64,000 nt of DNA from Maratus speciosus (GCA_963932465.1 OZ010791.1:155107915-155171914), one strand, 5' to 3'. Counted from the first letter of the stretch, positions 1-12,280 are shown. A program made the numbers and translations. Notes: generated by a model from the sequence alone, not told the origin.

Positions 1-770
1 CAAACACTTATTGATGCACCCTCCTATACTATATATTTTTTAAAGGATAAAAAATATTTCGAGATCAATTAATTTCTTTTTGTTATAATTTTTTTTAAAG
101 GGTTAAAACCTTTAAGACCGAGACTGCATGATCGTGCTGGTTAGACGCTAGCTGATATTTCTGCTCTATGGTTAATTGTATGTAATAAACGAAGGAAATG
201 AATGGTGCTGATTTCTAGAAACGCAATATAACCCTAATTCGCTTTGCTCAACGGGTCGTCAGTCCGTTTTTGAGTTAAAGTTGGCTTTCAAACCAATTGG
301 CGCATAACCAAATAAGTGCGCATTAAACAGTTGGATTATTTATCTATCGTAATTAAGTAATTATCAGTATATTTTTAACTGATTAGATACAAATTTTCAA
401 TTTAAGGTTGAAATAAGTGGAAAATAGAAACAAAAAATATTAAGGGGAGTTGGTACCATTCGGGACCCAATTTTGCTCAGAATAACACACTTTTTTCGAT
501 TGAATATAAATAAATAAGTTTTGCATATTTTGAAGTGAAATTCTTATAGTTTCAAGAATAATTCCCTAGCTCTAAAAAAGTGCCACATTATTTGCATTTT
601 AAAAATTATATATATATTTTAACAATATTTAATGGATACACAAAAGTAAAAGAAAAAATATATACTTACCTCTCTTTCTTACTATATAACTTTTGAAAAA
701 TACATAAGAGAAACTAAATTTTTATATCAAATTGAAGCTAAATATCACCTTTATTCTATAAATCTAAAAC
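1..770. other. AT-rich DNA, nothing recognised
   Basis: This stretch has no coding potential of note and no repeat structure that I could match elsewhere in the window. It contains short A/T runs only. Confidence 0.5.
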
Positions 771-1156
771 ATTGAACGTATCGCATGTTTTAAAAATTTT
801 TTAATTAAAAATTTAGCATGATAAACGCTTAAAATTAAAAAAAGTAATATTTTTTTAATTTTTTTAATTTAATCATGTGCAGACAAGGTACTTTTCCACA
901 CTGTGGTGATATTTCAAGGCCTTGTAAACGCCGTTATAAAAACTGTGATAGCCATTCAGAAACCATTGAACTTATCAGATGTTTTATCATTTTTTTCAAT
1001 TAAAAATTTAGCATGATAAATGCTTAAAATTTTTAAAAATTAATTTTTTTTTAAATTTAACCATATGCAGACAAAAGATACTTTCCACACTGCGATGTTA
1101 TTGCAAGGCCTTGTAAGCGCTGTTTTAAAAACTATGATAATCATTCAGAAACATGT
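771..1156. repeat. Two-copy tandem duplication, about 185-190 bp
   Basis: Two adjacent copies share the blocks 'cattgaac..atc.gatgtttta', 'aaaaatttagcatgataaa.gcttaaaat', 'atgcagacaa', 'cttttccacactg' and 'caaggccttgtaa.cgc.gtt.taaaaact.tgata', each ending in 'cattcagaaac'. The copies differ by scattered substitutions and small indels, so the duplication is not recent. No open reading frame is preserved between them. Confidence 0.75.
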
Positions 1157-2182
1157 TGTGAAAATTTTAATGCGTATTTAGGGGTTGCACGTATATAGTG
1201 TTATAAACTTTTTTGTAATTTTGGACCTCCTTCCTTCCTTACGATATCATACGTTATCATCCCCGGAACCCCCCCCCCCCCCTCCCCCGTAATGATATCG
1301 TTACCAATGTCTAAAAATTCTTTTAATTTATGGAATTTTTTCTTTTGTTTACAGTGATATACAAATATGGTGCCTTTAACAGTAATAATGTCATCTTGCA
1401 CTTGCCACCACACGGGGCAAGGCAGACACAACTTCTTATCAACAAAACAGATAGACAATATTCTTTCTCTTTTATTTACTAGTAAATACAAGTACATTTC
1501 AAACAAACTTCGCATATGGTTTGTCGAACAGCGGATTATATATGCATTTGCACACACGTATGACAAAGGATAGGAATTCCAAACTTTGGAAGTATTCCAT
1601 ATTTTGGAAATAAAGAATTTTATAATCATTTAATGATTTTAAAATAACTTTGTGTTTTCATAAAAATAGATAACAGACTAAAAAATGATAACGTACTATT
1701 TTGATCTAAAGACTAAGTTACAAATAAAAAGAGAAAATTTTGGTTGGATCAAAAATGATAACGATATCGAAAGACAATTCCCCGTCCCCCTAAAATGATA
1801 ACGTTATGCATGCATAGCCACTTATGTCAAAAACTATGATTTGTTTGGAATATTTTCATTAAAGATAAATATAGTCATTATTATTGTAAATTCCTTACTT
1901 ATTAATTTCTTTTTTTTTGTAAATTATTAATTAATAATTATGGTAGTTAAGTAATCTGTTTTCTGCAATAAATTTTGAATGCAGGAAAGCTAAACTCGGG
2001 AAAAATTGTAAATGGCGTTTACATAGAAAAAAATTCAACACACTCTATCGTACGAGTGCTCCTCCTTGTTTTTGAAGGCGTGGCTAATTATTTTTTTAAT
2101 TATTTTTTTCAATGCTAGTAGGATATGTGGCTACATAAAAACTAAAAGAAAAGTAAATTTTAAGATGAAAATATTTCCGGTC
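1157..2182. other. AT-rich DNA with a C-tract and repeated 'aatgataacg' words
   Basis: A C-rich tract lies at about 1269-1287. The word 'atgataacg' occurs at about 1685, 1755 and 1795, and its inverse 'cgttatcat' occurs near 1252. This suggests a decayed repeat. A 142-codon open frame crosses this region on the minus strand, but it reads through the homopolymer C-tract and resembles nothing I know, so I do not call a gene. Confidence 0.35.
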
Positions 2183-2606
2183 TTAAAGGGTTAGAACAGT
2201 TTTCACAAAAATATTTTTCTATTCTCAACAAAGCGAAACTTGACACATTTTGAGACTAATTTTTAAACATAAAAGCATGATACTTGCAGGCATGTTGTGA
2301 TTTCTAATCAAACAGATTTATTTTTCATTTTCAGATAATTTTTTTTTAGCTTGAGTTATAAATGATTGCCGTGTCTGGATGGCAGTTTTTTCGTTTCTAG
2401 CGCTGTCGCGTCCAGAAATTCAATTCAAAACCGCAACTTTGACGACATTTTCTGAAATATCTTCTGTTTTTGCCGAAAAAGGGAAAAAATAGTTCGATTA
2501 CATGATTCCTTAATAACAGCACCTGCCATTTTGATACGTTTAGTAACAAAAATTAATTAAAAAATGTGTCAGAAAGTAGTCAGTTTGGATTTGAGAAAAG
2601 CCTTAA
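2183..2606 (-). mobile_element. TTAA-flanked MITE, family A copy 1
   Basis: The copy starts and ends at TTAA. The right end reads 'tttggatttgagaaaagcc' then TTAA, the inverse of the family end TTAA-GGCTGTTCTCAAATCC. The interior shares long blocks with the copies at 14527-14961, 24375-24801 and 39278-39670, including 'ttgac..cattttctgaaa', 'aaaaa.agttcga' and 'aatgtgtcagaaagt'. It has no coding capacity. The family has the TTAA target choice typical of piggyBac-mobilised non-autonomous elements; that assignment is inferred. Confidence 0.75.
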
Positions 2607-2814
2607 AAACTTAACTATTTTACTATTAAAAAGTCGGATTCATATTCGGAAAGTCATTCTTTTGTTCATTCAGTCTCAAATTAATTCCCGAACGTTAGGA
2701 ATTGCAGTATATTCATTTTATGGAAAAAATAATCTCGTAAGGCATTAATTATTAATTAATTAACTGTATATTTTGATATTTTGCATTATATGTCCCGAGA
2801 ATTATTTTTTGAAG

Positions 2815-3370
2815 GAAGAAGCGAAGCGTTAATATCCATTACACTCATTAAATATATTATATTGAGAAATATTATGAGTCAATAGACATTTAGAATGATT
2901 AAGTAAACAATTGGCGAATTCGACTAAACATTTTTATCATTAAAAGTAAATATAGTAATTGCATTTAATTACTGTTCATTAGAACAAGAAATTCATTATT
3001 ATTGTTGTTTATACATATAATAAAATACATATCTCTTTTATACTCAAAAATCAAATTGAGAAGCTGAAATCTGAAGTACATATGGTATTCAAAATATAGT
3101 CAGACAAGAAACTTTAATTTGCCACTGAGTTTAAACACTGCTTAGGGACAACTTCTTTAAGAATTTTGAAAGAACTTCTCTATCATTAGATGAAAGTTTT
3201 GCAGAAAACGTTAAAAATATTTACTTTCTAACTTTTTGAACATAGTCTTTGTTGTTTGCTTTGTGAAGAATTTCTTAAATTGTAATAAAGATGATATTTA
3301 TCCAAGAAATATTAATTGAATATCACGAAAAGGAAAAAAAAAGTTTATGATTATTAAAACTTTATGATTA
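2815..3370 (+). repeat. Dispersed copy of the satellite-founder repeat
   Basis: It carries the leader module ('tgagaaatattatga', 'acatttagaatgatta', 'atggcgaatt'-like blocks, 'gaagctgaaatctgaag', 'ttcaaaatatagtcagac') followed by one satellite-like monomer ('cttagggacaacttctttaagaattttgaaagaactt', 'attagatgaaagttttgcagaaa'). The same order is seen at 36230-36760, 40840-41100 and at the left edge of the 47-59 kb satellite. Confidence 0.65.
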
Positions 3371-3639
3371 TTTTGTTCTGTTGTCAAAGATGTTTTCAAA
3401 GGCGGGTAAAATTTCATAAATAGATTTTTAAAAGCAATCTATATTTTGTTAAATTTTGAGTTTATGTAACTTCGAACTATGAAACTTATTTTTATTTATT
3501 TATTTATTTTATTATCACTTTATTTACTCATTCAAATTAACTTCTAATATGAACTGTATAAAACTTTATGGAAAAAATAATTTGCATAATTTTATTTATT
3601 TATTTTATTACATTTCTTCATTCTCTTCATTTTAATTTC

Positions 3640-4158
3640 ACGTCATAAGCATTTCTTAAAATGAGAAGAAGCAGAGAATTGATATTTGTTGCAATTATCA
3701 GGTATATAACGCTGAGAAATACTTTGTAAATTTGAATTTTTAAATTTACATATGGCTACTTTGGCTAATTATTCTTAATTTTTCTGTTGAAAAAAAAGGA
3801 CTATTTTTAGAACATGCAATTTATTATTAATGATAATTTTATACCTAAAAAACTATAACAGGTATATTTTTTTCCTTTTTAAAGTTTACATGTATTAGCG
3901 AAATATAATAAAAAGTGTTAACCTTTTTCATATTCTAATATCGAACAATATCTTTAAAATATTTTATTTTTACCTTTAAAAAATGAAATTATCTTCTTTT
4001 AAATGTCGCCCAAATAGTTATAGAAATGATATTTATTTAAGAGACTTATTTCAAATTGAAAGAAAAGAAAAAAAAAGCTTTTAAAATAATCGTATGATTA
4101 TTTTGTTCTTTTTTTTATATATAAATTTACATTTTCAAAGCAAAAAAAAAAAATAAAA

Positions 4159-4203
<45 letters not shown>

Positions 4204-4243
4204 AATTAAATAAAAAAAATAAAAATAAAAATAAAAATAAAAA

Positions 4244-4285
<42 letters not shown>

Positions 4286-6165
4286 AAAATAAAAATAGTG
4301 AAATTGTTTCTGTTATTAGGTTGATTGTTTGAATATTATTGACGCTAGATTAGCAGTGTATCTGATACCAATTATCAGATGCCAAAAAATACTTTGTAAA
4401 TTTAAATTTTTAAATGTACGGGGGGCACTTTGGCTAATTTTTCGTAAATTTTCTTTCAAAAAAAAAAAAAAAAAAAAAAAAAAAAGAAAGAAAGGGGAAA
4501 AAAGGCTATTTTAAAACACGCAATTTATTATTAATGACAGTTTTTTACCTAAAAAAATATATACCTAACTGGTATGTCTTTTTCTTTTAAAATCTACATG
4601 TGTCACCAAAAATATAATCAAAAGTGTTGCCCTTTTTCATATTTTAATATCGAACAGTATCTTAAAAAATGTTTTATTTTTACCTTTAAAAAATCAAATT
4701 ACCTTCTTTTAGATGTCGCACAAATAGTTATAGAAATGATATTTATTTAAGAGAATTATTTGAAATTAAAAGAAACTAAGAAAAAAAAAATCTTTTGAAA
4801 TAATCGTATGATTATTTTGTACTTTTTTATATTATTTACATTTTCAAAGAAATAAAAATGTATTTTGAAATTAGTGAAATTATTTCTGTTATAAGGTTGA
4901 TTGTTTAAATGTTTTTATTGATGCGAGATTACCAGTGTATCAGATACGTCATGCGTCATGCTGAGAAATACTTTGTAAATTTGAATTTTTAAATGTTTGT
5001 GTAGCCACTTTGGCTTATTATTCTTAATTTTTCTTTTGAAAAAAATAATATATATAGAGAGAGAGTTATTTTTAGAACATGAAATGACTATTATTAATGA
5101 CTATTTTGTACGTAAAAATATACACCTAACAGGTATACCTTTTTCCTTTTAAAATCTATGTGCGTTACCGAAAAATAATCAAAAGCGTTATCATTTTTCA
5201 TATTTTAATATCGAAAAGTAGCTTAAAAATGCTTTATTTTTACCTTTAAAAAATGAAATTGTCTTCTTTTAGATGTCGCTCAAATAGTTATAGCTGAAAT
5301 ATATTTATGATAATTATTTGAAATTAAAAGAAAATAAAATAAAAAGTTTTTGAAATAATCGTATGATTATTATTTTTTATTTTTTATACATTTATATTTT
5401 CAAAAAAGAAAAAGTATTTTGAAATTAATGAAATTATCTTTGTTGTTATGTTCATTGTTTGAATGTTTTTTATTGACGCAAAGATGAGTGTATCAGGTTC
5501 CAATGATCAGGTATATGATGCTGAGAAATTATGTCCAAAGTGTTATTTTTCATATTTTAATATCGAACCAATATCTTAAAAATCTAATAACCTTATTTTT
5601 ACCTTTAAAAAATTAAATTGTCGTCTTTTAAATGTTATAGAAATGAGATTTATTTAAGAGAATTATTTGTAAATTTGAATTTTTAAATGTATATGTCTCT
5701 TTGGCTAATTATTCTTAATTTTTCTTTTGAAAAGAAAAGGGGGGAAGGGACTGTTTGAAGAACATGCAATTTATTATTTATGACCATTTTGTACATAAAA
5801 AACTCCTTACAGGTATATCTTTTCTTTTTAAAATCTACATGTGTTAAATAAATATAAACAAAGGTGTTATCCTTTTTCATATTAGAACAATATCTTACAA
5901 ATGTTCGATTGTTACCTCTAAAAAGTTAAATTATCTTATTTTAAATGTTATAGAAATTATACTTCTTTAAGAGAATTATTTGAAATAAATAAATAAAAAA
6001 CTCTTTTGAAATAATCGTATGATTGTACTTTTTTATATATTTATATTTTCAAAGCTGCCGCAAAGAATAATTTATTTTGAAAACAGTGAAATTAATTCTG
6101 TTATTAGGTTGATTGTTTGAATGTATTTTATTCATGCAAGATTACTAGTGGGACAGACTCTATGC
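3640..6165 (+). repeat. Degenerate tandem array, four units of about 560-680 bp
   Basis: Unit starts are marked by 'gctgagaaatactttgtaaatttgaatttttaaa', at about 3711, 4388 (mutated), 4961 and 5519. Every unit then repeats the blocks 'ttggctaattattcttaatttttcttt', 'acatgcaatttattattaatga', 'aacaggtat', 'ttttacctttaaaaaat', 'atagttatagaaatgatatttatttaagag' and 'aataatcgtatgatta'. The first unit is lengthened by an (AAATA/AAAT)n expansion, and the last has internal deletions. Parts of the unit resemble the larger satellite at 47-59 kb. Confidence 0.8.
4141..4297. repeat. (AAAT)n / (AAAATA)n microsatellite
   Basis: About 150 bp of almost uninterrupted AAAT, AAAAT and AAATA units lie inside the first large tandem unit. 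The block is absent at the same position of the other units, so it expanded after the array formed. Confidence 0.9.
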
Positions 6166-6191
6166 TCTATTTTTAGGTTAACCCTCTAGTG

Positions 6192-7085
6192 CAGGGACGG
6201 CGAACCTATGGCACGCGTGCCACTTTTGGCACGTGAAAGAATATTTTTGGCACGTCACTGCTATGGCTCTAAATCAAAATACACAAAATTGTGACTGATC
6301 TTTTCTAAATTCGATTAAATGTAAATTGAAAAAATTAAATCGTGCCATATTATATTCCAATCTAATTAATTATGGTCTCAAAAATTATTCGAACAAATAC
6401 GATATTTGAAAACTATAGATAAGAATTGGTTATTAGACATTACTATCTGATGGTAAAGTTGTGGCAACTTAGAATTTATTTCAGAGATTTTCAAAGAAAC
6501 TGGCATTTGCTATTTTAAGTTTTTCTTCCTATCTATTCTTTCAAGTCATTGTTTTCACAAATTAATAATATCAAAACTGAAACTGAAAGCACTTGTCAGA
6601 TAAATCCGGTTCAGTTTGCATTACAATTAACTTGATATTAAGAGGCAACAACAGAAATCAAATTACATTGCATTAAATTTTTTAGATTATTTTCAAAAAT
6701 ATATTTGTTTCCATAATTATTATATTCTAATGCCTACATGTATGTTACTCATATTTTTTAAATTTTAACCCATTAAGGACCAGCATGTTTTACAGGAATT
6801 TTATTCAGTTCACGCCACTTTTTGTTAAACACTTACTTTTACTTTATGAATCACTGAAATGCGTTAATTAAATAAGGCACATTTTACTTTTCTCTTTTAC
6901 TGGTATCAAAAAAATTTAAAAATTCACAAATGTAATGTTGCGAAAACGCAACGTCAGTCTTTAATGGGTTAATAGAAAATTTTAAGTAATTTTAAACCAT
7001 TATTTTTTAGTTGGCACGCCATAATCACGTAAAATAATTTTTGATCGAATTTGGCACGCGGCAACAAAAAAGTTCGCCAACCCTG
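6192..7085. mobile_element. hAT-like non-autonomous element, 894 bp
   Basis: The ends are inverted: CAGGGACGGCGAACCTATGG on the left and TTCGCCAACCCTG on the right, with subterminal 'ggcacg' words facing each other at both ends. It is flanked by 8-bp duplications CTCTAGTG and CTCCAGTG (7 of 8 match), the target size of hAT transposons. It sits inside the left inverted repeat of the piggyBac-like element and holds a TTAA MITE at 6765-6972. It encodes nothing. Confidence 0.85.
6765..6972. mobile_element. TTAA-flanked MITE, 208 bp
   Basis: The ends are TTAACCCATTAAGGAC and GTCTTTAATGGGTTAA, an inverted repeat with one mismatch that begins at TTAA on both sides. It lies inside the hAT-like element, making this the third nesting layer. 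It has no coding capacity. Confidence 0.75.
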
Positions 7086-7549
7086 CTCCAGTGCATACTG
7101 TTGCCAGTTGGCAACAAATTAAATTTTCCCTCCTTATCGTTTATTTACCGATGCCTCTTGAGAACTGTATGCTTTATGTATTCATTTTGACACTATACTT
7201 AGGTTTAGTACGTTTATCAGTTACAAATAAAAAGAAACTTTTGAAGCCTACCATAGGTGGATTTCAAACACAAATAAAAAATATTTAAAATGCAAAATTT
7301 CATTTGAAAAAAATATTTTTTTCAAAAGAATATGCTTTTAAAAGGGATTTTAAATAATTTTCAGCAAAAATTGTTTTGCAACAAATATTGTATGCATGCG
7401 AATATACGTTTGTTGCCATTTGGCAACACCATGAATTGAGTTCCGCTTTTATTTACATTTTTAGTATTCTGTTCAATGAATTTGTTGATTGTTTCATCTT
7501 GCTTTTTGTCTATTTTTCATCAAAAAATTTGTTCCAATAGAGCCTCATC

Positions 7550-8020
7550 ATGTTCACCATATATTTTAAAGCAAAGATACTAAAAAAAATATTAACAGAA
7601 GAAATTTGGATTGGATTGTCTAGTGAAACTGACATTTCTTACAATGACAGGGATGGCGATCTACCTTTTGATCCAAACCTTCTGTTCAAAAACGGCTCAG
7701 ACACTTATGATGAGATTGATTGTGATTTACAAGCAGTTAAATCAGCTAATGAAATTAACTAGAATTTTGATGTAAACTTTGGGATAGTGAATATTCCATC
7801 TACATCAAAACAAAAACAGCCAGGTAAACATAAACAGAAAAGTGAAAGCTTCAAACTCTTCAGTCTGATCCTTCTTGGATAAAGATTATTGGAGATGTTT
7901 CTCTGCCTGAAAGTGTTTTATCATTAAAAACACCATATAAATATTTTTTTTTTGTATTTTTCCACCCAGTACGTTTCGAGCATATCTCTCAACAAACAAA
8001 CCTGTATAGTTTTTTAAAAC
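7550..8020 (+). pseudogene. piggyBac-like transposase, decayed N-terminal part
   Basis: An open frame from 7550 to 7762 gives about 70 residues, beginning MFTIYF. It holds an acidic stretch (SETDISYNDRDGDLPFD, then DTYDEIDCDL) typical of piggyBac transposase N-termini. After a stop and a frameshift, 7870-8020 reads WIKIIGDVSLPES, KTPYKYFFFVFF and ISQQTNLYS. This fits the family pattern of a P..YF..FF segment followed by I..TNLY. The aspartate-bearing catalytic core and the cysteine-rich tail are missing. Position between piggyBac-like ends supports the call. I see the motifs directly; family membership is from memory of the family and was not searched. Confidence 0.65.
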
Positions 8021-8024
8021 ATGT

Positions 8025-8870
8025 TTAAAAGACACTCAATATATGCTCGAAATATATAAAACAGTATCTAAGGATTTCTATCTTAAGTAGCGTGGCAAAT
8101 TTTAAAATCATAAGATTGTTTGGGAACCTTGTCATTGGTGTATCACCAGGTAGTCGCACTATGATCTTGAATACATTTGAAAGTATCATGGAAGACGGTA
8201 GTATTTCGAGTGACGCAGCCTTAAGCCTAAAATCGTATCGTATCGTATCGTTAAAATCGTATCGTATCGTATCATAGAATTCGTAGATGGCGGAACTCAT
8301 ATATACAGCTAACTCGACATCAAAGAAAACGCGAAAAGCCGCCTTTTAATAACTCAGCAGATATATGTCTTATTGTTCTGAATTTTCTAGAACAGTCTTA
8401 TATCTGCAGTCTAATCGTATACTGAAATTTTTGCATTTCTACGTGCAGTATATTTTGAGATCTAAATAGCCATTTTTAAAGTGAAAACGTTGGTATAATA
8501 TCGAGGAAGTTCCTAATTTGAAAATCTCAAAAACGGTTCTAACGATTATTTTTAAATTGATACATAATATAAATGTGATTAAGGCGAGGTGAATAACACT
8601 TTTCTTTTTTCTGGGAAAACTCTCGTTCGTTAAATAATTCGATTTTTTTTTCTCTCGAAAATGACACGGGCGATTTTTTAAAAATCAAATAAATATGTTT
8701 CAGATGAACCAAATAACAATTTACTTGTTTCCAGCAAGACTCTTGTTCGTTTTATAATGCGCATGAAAAATCGGACTATATTTCTTCGCCATTCTATGGA
8801 AATTTCACCGAAAATGCATGACACTGTATTCATACACACGCTTTCTTTTTAACCACTTTTGGGGAGAAAA
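8025..8870. other. Interior of the composite, with a pentamer repeat and a hairpin
   Basis: A short (TATCG)n-like run lies at about 8234-8275. A hairpin with arms gcagatata and tatatctgc spans about 8362-8416. Frames of up to 91 codons overlap the pentamer run and are not convincing genes. Confidence 0.5.
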
Positions 8871-8878
8871 ATTTTGTA

Positions 8879-8985
8879 TTCCCACTGGCTGAGTGGCTAA
8901 GGGCCATCGTTTACTGACCTTGAGATAGGCAGTTCGATACTCGTGTTTTCACATGTGAATGTTGTTTTTTTTTTTTTTAAGTCTG
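8879..8985 (+). repeat. tRNA-derived sequence (SINE head or tRNA pseudogene)
   Basis: The stretch reads 'tggctgagtggctaagg' (A-box-like, as in Ser/Leu class tRNAs), followed 34 bases later by 'gcagttcgatac' (B-box-like). A long T-run follows at about 8967. The acceptor stem does not close, so it is not a functional tRNA. A SINE remnant is the more likely reading. Confidence 0.5.
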
Positions 8986-9059
8986 CTAGTTGACCATTAT
9001 TCTCAGTTCCTTTGTAATTTTTTTAATTGCTATTAAGTTAAATAAAATTACAATTTGAT

Positions 9060-9740
9060 GATGATTATTTCTTGGCAATTTTTCAACAATAATAATATTA
9101 CCATAAATTTTATAAATATATTTAATTTCAATCACTTTACAAAAAATATACATTAATAATTATTATTTGAATATAAATCACACGATCAGAAACGTAAAAA
9201 AATAATTCATTTCAGCTCTTCTTTTTATAATATCATTTTTTATTATTATGACGGTCAATCAATATATAATCACTGACATCCATAATATTATTATTATTAT
9301 AATTATTATTTTCCTTGCATAAAAGCTATTGTGATGTAATAATTCTTTTATAATAAATAATTTAGTTGAAATGTTTTATTTATAAATATCAATGAAGTTT
9401 GATAACCCCGAGAGAATTCTTTGCAATATTTACAGTTTACATAATAAGCATATCAGAATTCTGGTGTCGCCATCTTTTGACGCAATTGCGTAGTATTATA
9501 GAGAAATGTTTGATAAAAATGTTGAAGTAGACAGTTTTTAAATCGAAGAATTATTTTAAGAGATATTTAATGTTAAATCTGGATAAAATTGTCTCATTAA
9601 AAAAGTCTCATAGGAAAAAAAAATATACATGGGAATTTAATCATTTTCATTCAATTTAATCATTCAATAGAAACTCGAAGTTTGCAGAGTGCATTTATTA
9701 TTCTTAACTTGCCTAATGTTTTGAGGGTTTATTTCAATTT
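9060..9740. other. AT-rich DNA, nothing recognised
   Basis: Many short ATT/TTA runs are present. No inverted ends and no coding potential were seen. Confidence 0.4.
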
Positions 9741-10440
9741 TAAATTAAAATTTTCATCATTTCCAGAGATATTTTTTACATATTTTAGAAAAGGTTCTTT
9801 TAAATTGTTGCCAAATGTTAAAACAGCGCAAAGAATAATATATCCTTTAAATTAAAAATTTATTCACACGTGACTATTATAAACAGAAAAAAATCCTTTT
9901 AAATTAGAATTAAATGATAACGTGTTAAAAGCAGGAAAATATTAAACATTACGTCATAAAAATTGTTTTTACACATGCTTACTTAAAATGAAAGAAAATT
10001 ATAAAATAATCAATTATTTTCAAATTAGAATTAAATGATTACGCATTAAAAGAAGGAAAACATTGAAAATTACGTCATAAAAATTATATTTACACGTGAA
10101 TATTAAAAGAAAAAGAAAATTTTTAAATAATAAATTCATTGATATGTGTTAAAAGTCGTAAATGGAGGAAATTACGTCATATTGGCCAAAGTGGCCAAAA
10201 CAGTTTACAAAACACATTGCAAAACATATTGCAAAACAGTGTAAATTAAAAAATATATTTATATGAGAGATTTATTTCAAATTTCGAGATGATATTTTTA
10301 ACTATAGTTGCTAATTTTAAGGTAGCGCAAATAATAATATTTTTTTTCTAATAATAAAAATATTTTCAGTTGAATGTTACAAAGAGAAAGGAAAGTTTGG
10401 TGAAAATTATGTCAGATTTAAAACGTTACATTTAAAATCT
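9741..10440 (+). repeat. Degenerate tandem repeat, about 100-135 bp units, with TTACGTCA
   Basis: Adjacent units share 'aaattagaattaaatgat.acg..ttaaaag..ggaaaa.att' and 'attacgtcataaaaatt.t.tttacac'. TTACGTCA occurs at 9949, 10070 and 10172, and decayed units extend to about 10440 ('attatgtcagattt'). The units are diverged, so this is an old array. Confidence 0.65.
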
Positions 10441-10660
10441 CTTATTTAAAATCATTTTCTTATAGCGTTGTTAAAAAATACCATAAAGCAAAGACTCTGT
10501 TGACTTAGTTCCTTTTATATTTGGTAATTTTCAAATGTTTAACTAATCTTATTTAATCAAGCAGGGAAACAGCAACTAACATCAGCTGATTCGGTTTTGA
10601 AATCCCTCAGTAAAAGGGAAACCCGTTTACAGTAAGATCGCCATTGATTTTTTAATTATA

Positions 10661-11147
10661 CAGAGCAGCCTCGATTATCCGAGCTAATTGGGACTGTTAG
10701 TAAATCGGAATCGGAAATCTCGGTTAATAGAAACTGTGTGTAAAAACTCGCCGTGCTTGCGAATTTAACATCTCTTTTAAAAAAATATATAGAACGTTTT
10801 TTAAATAATAAAAGTAAATATATGTAAAGTTCTGTTTCACAGCTTAACAAATTTAAAAAGAAAATCAACTACCAGCAGTAAATTTTAAAATGCAAATTGA
10901 AAAATTTACGAAAGTTCACACAGCCACTGGAAACAAAGCATTGTTCGCTATTGACTTCTCAGGGTCCAATGTTTCTTTGGAGTTGAGGGCTTTTGGGGGC
11001 AGAAGGGCCTGTATAAGCACGGACAGTGAGCTAAAGAGTGTGGTTATTTTTAAGGCTCATTCAAAAGGAAAAAAAATCAGACTTTGTTATCGGCTCGGTT
11101 AACAGAAACCTCGATTAATCGAAGCTCGGCTAATCCAGGTTCTACTA
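10661..11147. mobile_element. pogo/Tigger-like non-autonomous element, 487 bp
   Basis: It is flanked by TA on both sides (10659-10660 and 11148-11149). The left end reads 'cagagcagcctcgattatccga', and the right end, reversed, reads 'tagtagaacctggattagccga'. The 'CTCGATTATCCG' signature is known from Tigger/pogo-type ends. It holds a second internal inverted word, 'cctcgattaatcga'. A 70-codon frame inside (10890-11102) shows no transposase motif. Confidence 0.75.
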
Positions 11148-11420
11148 TAATTCAATCTTCCGTAATATTTTTAAAGCAGATCAAATTAATGGACTTTAGC
11201 ACACAGTCACATAGCTGATAACTGCCATGCTTGTTGGCCACCTTTTTTCAAAAAGTTTGCTTCGCCTTATTCAATTAATGAGATATCTCCGATAAAATAA
11301 GTCACATTTTCCCGTTCTAAAATACTGGTATCCAAAAATCGTAGCATGTAACTGACACTACAAGTACTCATGGAACTAGACTATTTTAAGTCTGATTTTT
11401 ATTATAGACTATATAAAATT

Positions 11421-11700
11421 ATTAAAAATATATATTATGATAGGAACTAGCGGGCTTCGTCCGCTATTTACGTTACGGATATAAAAATCATGTTTTTTTT
11501 TAGGGAAAAAGAAATAAAAACCTATTTGACGATAGGTTTATAAAGACACATTTTGTATTTGTTATATTTCCGGGGATGAGGAGGGGGGGGGGGCTATTTT
11601 GATTAAATATCGCAATTAGTCTACATGGCAGATATAATTATGATAGACACTAGCGGGCTTCGCCCCTCTATGGCGCCTTATGGGTCCAGCTTCCATAACT
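11421..11700 (+). repeat. Repeated 'actagcgggcttcg' module
   Basis: 'tatgatag.cactagcgggcttcg' occurs at about 11439 and 11641, each followed by 'cc' and a short hairpin-capable GC-rich word (GGGCTTCGCCC in the second). The surrounding sequence differs. This looks like two ends, or two insertions, of one uncharacterised dispersed repeat. A G-tract lies at about 11584-11592. Confidence 0.5.
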
Positions 11701-12280
11701 CAGAAACTACCTTTCGGACATCAATGCAACAGATTCCAAACGTTATAATTAACTTAATAATCACCCTATATAGCATTAAAGTAAATTTATGAGTACTGCA
11801 TACTATTTTTTTTATCGTAATTTCTGAAGAGAAAAAAATATTTCGGTTCCATTCTTAGGTACTGGTCTGAAAAATTTTGAAAAAGGGGGGAAGGAGGGGA
11901 CATGAGACTGCTGTTTGTCAAACAACACAACGGGATCTGGTTTATTCAACTTGGTTTTTGATGACTTCAATTGGAAGGTGGTTTGTTTAAAAGAGTGCGT
12001 TCCCTGCCCCATGAAAATTGGAACTATTGGTGCTACATCTATGTAAGGATTTAATGATTATAAATTAACATTTTGGATTTATTAATTTAAGGAAAAAGTG
12101 TTTTTAAAGGAATATCAAATGAAACCCTCTGTGCGATCTGCGATTATACTTACCCAGTTGTTTTTATATACAAACTGCTATAAGGAAAATTGTAATAAAA
12201 TAGTAAAAATTAAATCTGCATTAAATTCCATAAGTATCTTTTTTTTAATCATTTTATCACTAACCTCAAAAAAGTAATGA
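11700..12280. other. AT-rich DNA, nothing recognised
   Basis: Intervening sequence with no repeat ends that I can identify. A 66-codon minus-strand frame here has no recognisable motif. Confidence 0.4.

Noticed and set aside
1201..1629. 142-codon open frame on the minus strand
   Set aside because: It reads through a C homopolymer (giving a glycine run), has no recognisable motif, and sits in decayed repeat-like DNA. Length alone is not enough in this context.
8092..8277. 61-codon frame as a possible continuation of the piggyBac transposase
   Set aside because: It contains none of the expected transposase core residues and ends in translated pentamer repeats.
8879..8985. Functional tRNA gene
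   Set aside because: The A- and B-box-like words are present, but the acceptor and anticodon stems do not form.
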